Assembly (NCBI GenBank): GCA_903642325.1
Contig: CAHJWM010000046.1
Coordinates: 1-37,310 of the forward strand
Origin: Myxococcales bacterium
GTDB taxonomy: Bacteria; Myxococcota_A; Polyangia; Polyangiales; Polyangiaceae
Direction: 5' to 3'
Length of the DNA: 37,310 nt
Position 1 is the stretch's first letter; each line of letters begins with the position of its first letter. Shown piece after piece: positions 32,030-37,310 of the stretch. The notes beneath the pieces were generated by a model, which had not been told where the DNA came from, searched no databases, and saw only the letters and a program-made list of their open reading frames with translations. A program made the translations under genes and the position numbers.

Positions 32030-34036
32030 ATGCCGGAAGCCCCGCTCGGGTCTGCTCGCTTTCTTCATCGCATGCCCACATCATCACATGGCGAAAGGCC
32101 GGCTGGCGAGGCGCTCCAAAACTGCATGCCGGCAAGCGGCGGCGACGCCGTCGTCACGACCGATCGCGACGGGCTCGTTGTTTTTCTCGACCGTGTCGCT
32201 GAACAGCTCACCGGTTGGTCGAACGAAGATGCCCGGGGTCAGCCCATCGCCAACGTTTTGCGACTCGTCGATGAGTCGACCCGAGCCACTGTCGATGGCC
32301 TAGTGACGCGCGCTTGTCGCGAATGCGTCACCGTCCGTCTGACGAATCGGACCTTGTTGATTCGCAAGGACGGCCGCGAGCTTCCGGTCGAAGCGAGCGC
32401 GATTCCAGTCCTAAACTCGAGCGGGGCGGCGACGGCAATCATCGCTCTATTTCGAGATCAGACCCCGGCCCGGGAGCAAGAAAGCTCAGCGACGCGCGCG
32501 GAAGGTGAGCGGCAGCAGACCGCTCCAAAAGTCGACCAGGCACGAGCCCACATCGCGGCGGTGCTCGAAAACTCGCCAGTATTCATGTGCACGCTGCGAG
32601 GCCCACAGCACGTCTTCGAGTTGGTGAACTCTGCCTATCAAACGCTCGTCGGAGACGAACGAAAGCTCATCGGGCGACCGGTGGCGGAAGCGCTGCCGGA
32701 GGTCAGTGCCCAGGGTTTTCTCGCCATTCTCGATCGAGTGTACGAGTCGGGTCAGCCCTTCCACGGCAGTGAGACGCCGATCCGATTGGACCGGAACGGC
32801 AATGGCTATCTCGAGGATGCATTCGTCAGCTTCGTCTACCAGCCTGCGCGCAGCGCATCGGGGGCAATTGCTGGCATCGACGCCTTCGGCTTCGATGTCA
32901 CCGAGCAAGTCAGAGCGCGCCGTCAGGTCGGATTGCTGGCAAGCGCGGTGGGGGCTCGTGAAGAAGAGCTACGTGCGGTCACCGACGCGATTCCTTTGCT
33001 GGTGTCGTTCGTAACTCACGATGGCCGATATGGCATCGTGAACAAGGCCTATGAAGAGTGGTTCGGGCAACGGCGGGAGGAGCTCGTTGGGCAGAAAGTG
33101 CGAGACGTCATCGGCGAAGCGGCCTGGAGCAAGCTCGGCGCATCGGTCGAACGTGGCTTGGCCGGCGAGCGGTTCGACTTCGAAATGCACTCGGTTGCGT
33201 ATCGCGCGGGCGGTTCGCGTGACGTCAAGGTCTCGTTCGTTCCCCGTCATGATGTCGTCGGAAACCCACACGGGTACGTCGCATTGATCGAAGACATCAC
33301 GACGCGGCGTCGGCTGGAGCAGGAGCGCGAGGCGGCGCTAGCCCGCATATCCGAGATGCTGACGTTCGAACGACAGCTGATCGGGATTGTCAGCCACGAC
33401 TTGAGAAATCCACTCAATGTCATCGTACTGTCGGCGAACCTGCTGGCGCGTAGTGCGCACATCGGTGCGGATGTCGCGAGCCTCGTGGCGCGGATTCAGA
33501 GGGCGTCGGACCGCGCGACCCACATGGTGAGCGATCTGTTGGACTTCACTCAGGCCCGGCTTGGCGGTGGTCTGCAGGTTCAGCCTCGGCATACTGAACT
33601 TACCGTCGTCCTGCACGCAGTCACGAACGAAATCGAGCTCGCATTTCCTGCTCGACGCTTGGAGATCGACGAGGAGCCTGGCCTGAGCGGCCAGTGGGAC
33701 CCCGGCCGGCTTGCACAAGTCTTTCAAAACCTAATCACGAACGCGCTCAAGTACAGTTTCGAGTACACGCCGGTGCGCATCGTCACTCGTCGCGAAGGCA
33801 CGCAGGCGGCCATTAGCGTTCACAACGTTGGTGAGCCCATTGCCGCATCGAAGCTAGCGACCGTGTTCGAGCCCTTCGAGCGGGCGGGTCTTGCCGACAG
33901 CAGCACCCGTAGCGTGGGCCTTGGGCTTCACATAGTGCGGCAGGTGGTCAACGCTCATCATGGCACGGTGGACGTTCAATCGAGTGAGGCCGAAGGCACG
34001 ACTTTCACCGTACGGCTCGCATGCGCGAACGAGTGA
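32030..34036 (+). CDS. Triple-PAS sensor histidine kinase
   Basis: A 668-residue soluble histidine kinase. Three PAS-like domains come first: about 35-145 (GDAVVTTDRDGLVVFLDRVA, ALFRDQT), 175-300 (LENSPVFMCTLRGPQHVFEL, IDAFGFDVTEQ) and 318-435 (VTDAIPLLVSFVTHDGRYGI, IEDITTRRR). HisKA follows with IGIVSHDLRNPLNVI (His456), then HATPase_c with NLITNALKYS, HNVGEPI and SVGLGLHIVRQVV. The G1 box reads HNVGEPI in place of DxGxGI, that is, Asn replaces the usual Asp and the second Gly is lost, as happens in a subset of kinases. No receiver is attached and no regulator gene adjoins. Start candidates are ATG 32030, 32072 and 32126; the PAS begins after the last. Confidence 0.87.
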   Translation: MPEAPLGSARFLHRMPTSSHGERPAGEALQNCMPASGGDAVVTTDRDGLVVFLDRVAEQLTGWSNEDARGQPIANVLRLVDESTRATVDGLVTRACRECVTVRLTNRTLLIRKDGRELPVEASAIPVLNSSGAATAIIALFRDQTPAREQESSATRAEGERQQTAPKVDQARAHIAAVLENSPVFMCTLRGPQHVFELVNSAYQTLVGDERKLIGRPVAEALPEVSAQGFLAILDRVYESGQPFHGSETPIRLDRNGNGYLEDAFVSFVYQPARSASGAIAGIDAFGFDVTEQVRARRQVGLLASAVGAREEELRAVTDAIPLLVSFVTHDGRYGIVNKAYEEWFGQRREELVGQKVRDVIGEAAWSKLGASVERGLAGERFDFEMHSVAYRAGGSRDVKVSFVPRHDVVGNPHGYVALIEDITTRRRLEQEREAALARISEMLTFERQLIGIVSHDLRNPLNVIVLSANLLARSAHIGADVASLVARIQRASDRATHMVSDLLDFTQARLGGGLQVQPRHTELTVVLHAVTNEIELAFPARRLEIDEEPGLSGQWDPGRLAQVFQNLITNALKYSFEYTPVRIVTRREGTQAAISVHNVGEPIAASKLATVFEPFERAGLADSSTRSVGLGLHIVRQVVNAHHGTVDVQSSEAEGTTFTVRLACANE

Positions 34037-34119
34037 GGGGGCCTCGTGGGCGGCGTCAGGAGCGACCCACGGTGTCCACGGCGCTCTCCCAGCCCTCGCC
34101 TTCGAGCTGATGGCGAGCT

Positions 34120-35340
34120 TCACTCGAGGAACGCGTCCACCGCCAGCACGCCGTCTACCTCGAAGGGTACGGTATCGCGCATCGCAAGGTCGAAGTAGCG
34201 CGCGCCGTTCCCACCTGCGGTGACTACCACCGGAAGGCTGTAAGCAGGCGCTAGTACGGATCGCATGCGCTGTTGGTAGTCAGTGCGCAAGCCGCGCAGG
34301 GCATTGGCACCGCTGCCGAGCGCGACCTGCGGCTTGGCGGGAGCGAACGGCGTGCTAGCGATGTTCGTTGGGTCGGCGAGCGGATAAGGCAGCGCGCTGG
34401 CTGGACTGCTGGTGGGCCATTGCTCGTTGCTGGGCTCGACCACCCAGTACCGCACGACCCCACTTACCGGGCTGCCTGCGTCGTACAAGCGCGGCAGCCA
34501 CTTGTCATTAGCCGTGGTTAGCGCGGTGGTCTCGCAAGACGAATGAACGCGATCTGCACCAAAAGCGAAGCCTTGAGTGGGGGCATCCGAACAGCCGCTC
34601 GGCGGGCGATCAAGCCCGTTCCACGCGCCCAACTGAAAATCTCCGGCCAAGCTCGCGGCGTCCGCGTCGCTCAACGTGGCGCTGTGAATCGCGTGATCCG
34701 GCGCCGTCATCGCGTAGTACCGGCACTGCCCGTCGATCAATAAGAAGGACCAACCCAGCTCCGCAACGAGCGCCGGAATACCGTTCAGGTTTCCGCCGCC
34801 GTTGGTTGCGGCGAAGCGCAACGCGGAGCTGCCGTCGCACAACGCTGCGTTTTTTCCCACGAACACGCTACCGATGGTCTCCGGTTCGTGTGTGCCACCG
34901 AACGAGTCGCCGCGCACCTGCACCGCTACGCGAGTCGCGTCCGACGGCAGCGCGATTGGAACACGGAAGGAATAGCCGCACACGCACTTCGTCACCGTCG
35001 CCGGGTGCATGTCACAAGGTTGCAGCAAGAGCTCGGCATCGGCGTCGGACGCATCGAGATACGCGCACACGGCCTGCTCACAGCGGAAGGTGGCAGAATC
35101 GACTTGCAGCGCCTTACCGTCCGTGGACCATCGCACGCTCGCCGTGAGCGGCGTGCCCACGGTGTTGTCCGAGCACTCGCCCTGTTCGACGCTCAGCTGT
35201 CTTTGAGAGTCAAAGCCGACCGGCAACTCTGCCGAGCTTGGGGCGCTCGCGCTCGACCCACCGCAACCGCCCAACCCTACCGCCGCAAGCAGCGCGCCCC
35301 ACCTTGAAAAGTGCCCTTTACCTCCGACCACGGCCTCCAT
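34120..35340 (-). CDS. Lipoprotein of unknown function
   Basis: A 406-residue lipoprotein with signal peptide ending in the lipobox LGGC (Cys26), followed by GGSSASAPSS. The mature part is Cys-rich in its first third (FRCEQAVCAYL, QPCDMH, TVTKCVCGYSF), implying disulfides in the periplasm or outside. Further motifs (GWSFLLIDGQCRYYAM, GFAFGADRVHSSCETTAL) are clear but unfamiliar. A segment with RYWVVEPSNEQW and LRTDYQQRM follows, and it ends VLAVDAFLE. It may be a surface sensor or binding protein; no catalytic motif could be named. ATG 35340 begins at the natural signal sequence. It belongs to a run of three - strand exported proteins. Confidence 0.78.
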   Translation of the reverse strand: MEAVVGGKGHFSRWGALLAAVGLGGCGGSSASAPSSAELPVGFDSQRQLSVEQGECSDNTVGTPLTASVRWSTDGKALQVDSATFRCEQAVCAYLDASDADAELLLQPCDMHPATVTKCVCGYSFRVPIALPSDATRVAVQVRGDSFGGTHEPETIGSVFVGKNAALCDGSSALRFAATNGGGNLNGIPALVAELGWSFLLIDGQCRYYAMTAPDHAIHSATLSDADAASLAGDFQLGAWNGLDRPPSGCSDAPTQGFAFGADRVHSSCETTALTTANDKWLPRLYDAGSPVSGVVRYWVVEPSNEQWPTSSPASALPYPLADPTNIASTPFAPAKPQVALGSGANALRGLRTDYQQRMRSVLAPAYSLPVVVTAGGNGARYFDLAMRDTVPFEVDGVLAVDAFLE

Positions 35341-35461
35341 CCCAGCAATTTGCGCGCCAAACCCTCGGGCCTAAATCTCGCGCAAATTCGAGGCCTAGCG
35401 TAGGTTGAGACACAGCTGAGCCAATCACCGCGACAGTCGAGTCACCGCTTGCCCGGGGGTG

Positions 35462-35491
35462 CAGGCCGTGCTCGGCCAGGCCGTGCTCGGC
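35462..35491. repeat. Perfect tandem duplication of 15 bp
   Basis: caggccgtgctcggc occurs twice back to back, at 35462-35476 and 35477-35491, in the gap between two - strand lipoprotein genes and just past the end of the second one. Likely a slippage product. Confidence 0.8.
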
Positions 35492-35512
35492 CTCAGTCTC
35501 GGGTTGCGCTGA

Positions 35513-36463
35513 CTAGCGGTAATGGTCAGCGACCATGTTCGCCCACGCCGTGGCACCCGCCGGGCTAGGGTGCGGCGGGTTCGAAGTGAACTCCGCACAC
35601 GTCTTGGCTTCGAACTTGGGCGCGACGACGACGACGCCTGGGTTGGCCGCCGCGACCTGAGCCATTGCGTCGTCTTGTGCGGGAGTTATCGTGGAGCGTT
35701 TGGCGGGCGCTTGAGCGCACGGTTGGTCGCCGGGCGCGCGAATGAACGACATCAGCTCGATACGCTTGGCGCTCGCATATTTGGTGCGCAGATTCTTCAC
35801 CGCTGCGGTCAATGGCGGCAGCCATTGACCCGAGGTGTCGAAATCGAAGTTCAAGGCGACGAACAGCACGCGATCTGGCGTGCTGGCGTTCTGTCCGCAA
35901 GGCGAGAGCACGGCCGTGGACCAGACGGGATCCTTGGCATCGGCCCAAAGCTCGACGAACCCGCTGTGCACGTAGATCAGCTCCCATTTGGAGTTGTCGA
36001 CGATTTTCTCGAAGCCCGCGTCGTACCATTCCTGAGTAGCCGTGATTCCGATCAGCAGGGTGCACGCGTAGGCGGTGTTGTCCGGCCCCGCGCTGCCCGC
36101 GCTGCCCGCAGCTCCAGCAGCGCTGGCGCCCGCGCTGCCAGCCATTGCGGCGCTCCCGCCGACGGCGGAGACCCCGCCCGCCGGAGCCCCGCCACTGACC
36201 CCGCTAGAGCCCGCACCGGAAGCGCCCAAACCTGCTGCGCTCGTGCCCGGTTCATTGCTGCTACCGCCCGTGACGTTTGCCCCGCCCGCGTTCGCCCCGC
36301 CCGCGTTCGCCCCGCCGCTTGCCGCTCCCGAGGCGCCCGCTGTCGACGTGCCGGCGCTGCCGTCGGCGTCGCTCGAGGAAGAGCTACCGCATTGCGAAAG
36401 CAGGATGAGCAGGCCTGAGCCGCACAACCCACGCTGAACCGATCGAATGAAGTAATTTCTCAT
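35513..36463 (-). CDS. SGNH-like lipoprotein with degenerate active site
   Basis: A 316-residue exported protein with a signal ending LLSQC (Cys25, lipobox weak because of Gln) followed by SSSSS and a Gly/Ala/Ser/Asn-rich linker to about residue 130. The C-terminal domain looks like an SGNH (GDSL) hydrolase: LLIGITATQEWYDAGF matches the block I strand-plus-turn, and NPPHPSPAGATAWANMVADHY matches block V with His298. The block I Gly-Asp-Ser position reads Gly-Ile-Thr, so the nucleophilic Ser is replaced by Thr141 or lost, and the Asp of block V is not obvious. It may be a non-catalytic binding relative. ATG 36463 fits the signal peptide. The neighbouring gene at 36628 is a normal-looking SGNH member. 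Confidence 0.75.
   Translation of the reverse strand: MRNYFIRSVQRGLCGSGLLILLSQCGSSSSSDADGSAGTSTAGASGAASGGANAGGANAGGANVTGGSSNEPGTSAAGLGASGAGSSGVSGGAPAGGVSAVGGSAAMAGSAGASAAGAAGSAGSAGPDNTAYACTLLIGITATQEWYDAGFEKIVDNSKWELIYVHSGFVELWADAKDPVWSTAVLSPCGQNASTPDRVLFVALNFDFDTSGQWLPPLTAAVKNLRTKYASAKRIELMSFIRAPGDQPCAQAPAKRSTITPAQDDAMAQVAAANPGVVVVAPKFEAKTCAEFTSNPPHPSPAGATAWANMVADHYR
36279..36316 (-). repeat. 15-bp repeats coding a GGANA linker
   Basis: The + strand unit gccccgcccgcgttc is repeated at 36279-36293 and 36294-36308, followed by a partial third copy. On the coding strand it gives GGANA-type units inside the Gly/Ala/Asn-rich linker of the SGNH-like lipoprotein. Confidence 0.75.
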
Positions 36464-36627
36464 GGTCCCGGCCAACCGCGGCAGAGATTCCGCTAACGAC
36501 GACCGTGGCGCAAGAAGCGCCTGCCTTTGCCGCAATGATGACCACTGGTCGGGCCGCGGCCGAGCCCGGCTGCTCGCTTCACGCGTCGCGCCGCCGCATT
36601 TCCGCGAGCCGTCCACGCGTTTGGAGC

Positions 36628-37310
36628 TCAGGGCGCTTGCTTGCTGATGACGGCTTCCGGGATCTTCGCTGCAATCACTTTTTGCACGAGTATGGCGTGT
36701 GCCGCGTCGTTCATGTGCGTGCCGTCGCCCGCTCCCCACATGGCCAGGATGTTGCCACTCGGGTCGGCGAAGCCATCCCAGAAATCGATATTACGAGCGC
36801 CATATTTGCTGACGATGGCGTCCCGGACCACCATGAGAAGCGTGTGCCTGGACTGGACCACGCTTGCGGATGCGCCTGTGAAGTCTCTGGGCTGAGTGGT
36901 CGTCACCCAGCAGAGGACGCCGTTCTTGGCGGCGAGCGCGGTCACTCGGTCGAAGTTTGCCATCTGATCGGCCGCCGAATAATCGGCGTTCGTGTCGTTC
37001 GTGGGCATATTGATGATGATCGCGTTGGGCTTCAGGCTGAGCGCTTTCGTGACATTGTGGCCGGTGTCCGGACCGGGGCGGCCGCTCGGGGGCTTGTAAT
37101 CCGACGGTTGCATTTGATAGGTCGTGTAGCCGCCGACCGCCAAGTTGGTCAGCACGAACTTGGGAAAGTTCGCGCTGAGATAGGTACGGTAACGCTCGAC
37201 CCAGGCATTCTTCGGATCCTTGGGGCCGGTGCCGGCGGCGGTAGAAGAACCCAGCACGACGATGACGCCCGCTGCATTGTGATCGATGACCGTGGCCCCG
37301 CCGCTGCCTG
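36628..37310 (-). CDS. SGNH/GDSL hydrolase (5' partial)
   Basis: A 227-residue fragment read on the - strand; the 5' end lies beyond the window. The four SGNH blocks are clear: VVLGSSTAAGTG (block I, Gly-Ser-Ser with nucleophile Ser), NLAVGGYTT (block II Gly), NMPTND (block III Asn) and GDGTHMNDAAH (block V with the Asp-x-x-His equivalent Gly-Thr-His). It should be an active serine esterase/lipase-like hydrolase, probably exported since upstream residues begin with a Gly/Ser string (GSGG). Its substrate may be a polysaccharide acyl group or lipid. It precedes the degenerate SGNH lipoprotein by 164 bases on the same strand; the two may be an expanded family. Confidence 0.85.
   Translation of the reverse strand, partial: GSGGATVIDHNAAGVIVVLGSSTAAGTGPKDPKNAWVERYRTYLSANFPKFVLTNLAVGGYTTYQMQPSDYKPPSGRPGPDTGHNVTKALSLKPNAIIINMPTNDTNADYSAADQMANFDRVTALAAKNGVLCWVTTTQPRDFTGASASVVQSRHTLLMVVRDAIVSKYGARNIDFWDGFADPSGNILAMWGAGDGTHMNDAAHAILVQKVIAAKIPEAVISKQAP

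Noticed and set aside
1-37310. tRNA, rRNA and insertion sequences
   Set aside because: No cloverleaf-like tRNA, ribosomal RNA block, transposase gene or flanking terminal inverted repeats was recognised on reading both strands; a dedicated scan was not possible.

Overview
The window is high-GC DNA that reads like the chromosome of a myxobacterium, most likely of the Polyangiales (Sorangium/Polyangium-type). This rests on several features: lipoproteins with long Gly/Ala/Ser-rich linkers after the lipobox; a MYXO-CTERM-like C-terminus at the left edge; many multi-domain sensor kinases; and an ECF sigma operon with a Polyangia-style outer-membrane-like partner. I saw no tRNA, rRNA, insertion sequence, CRISPR array or phage structural gene. 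Taxonomy is inference; no search was run.

Layout. 1-8.7 kb, all + strand: the tail of a surface protein (3-218), a polytopic GT-C-like membrane protein, a DUF763 protein, an MFS transporter, two adjacent secreted/lipoproteins, a TMEM175-type channel, and a split YeeE/YedE pair. 8.7-11.5 kb: an XRE regulator (-), then a strong Fur-box match (9565-9583) ahead of two tiny genes, a Com-like zinc-finger protein and an 88-aa partner, then a secreted BSP-type metallopeptidase (-). 12.1-15.5 kb, - strand: two overlapping YsnF/AvaK (DUF2382) stress-type genes, an apparently empty stretch with a nested inverted repeat, and a DUF2252 protein.

15.7-24.3 kb is a signalling cluster: a CHASE3 hybrid kinase with two receivers, an overlapping single-domain receiver, a PAS-GAF kinase, a pentapeptide-repeat protein fused to a channel-like pore module (-), a second Fur-box-like site, and a PAS-GAF-PAS hybrid kinase. 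The GAF domains of the last two kinases are clear paralogues. 24.4-27.6 kb: a GNAT acetyltransferase (-) and a three-gene overlapping operon of an OM-like protein, an ECF sigma factor and a membrane-anchored likely anti-sigma factor. 27.8-31.9 kb: divergent O-methyltransferase and TetR genes, a PPC-domain lipoprotein, an SBF-like symporter and an F420/NADP-type reductase. 32.0-37.3 kb: a three-PAS histidine kinase and three secreted proteins on the - strand, two of them SGNH-hydrolase-like, one apparently lacking its catalytic serine.

The most interesting items are the iron-linked ones. Two Fur-box-like palindromes sit ahead of poorly characterised genes: the Com-like zinc-finger pair, and the pentapeptide-channel/hybrid-kinase divergon. 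The pentapeptide-repeat pore protein inside the kinase cluster is the best candidate for an undescribed sensory/transport module.
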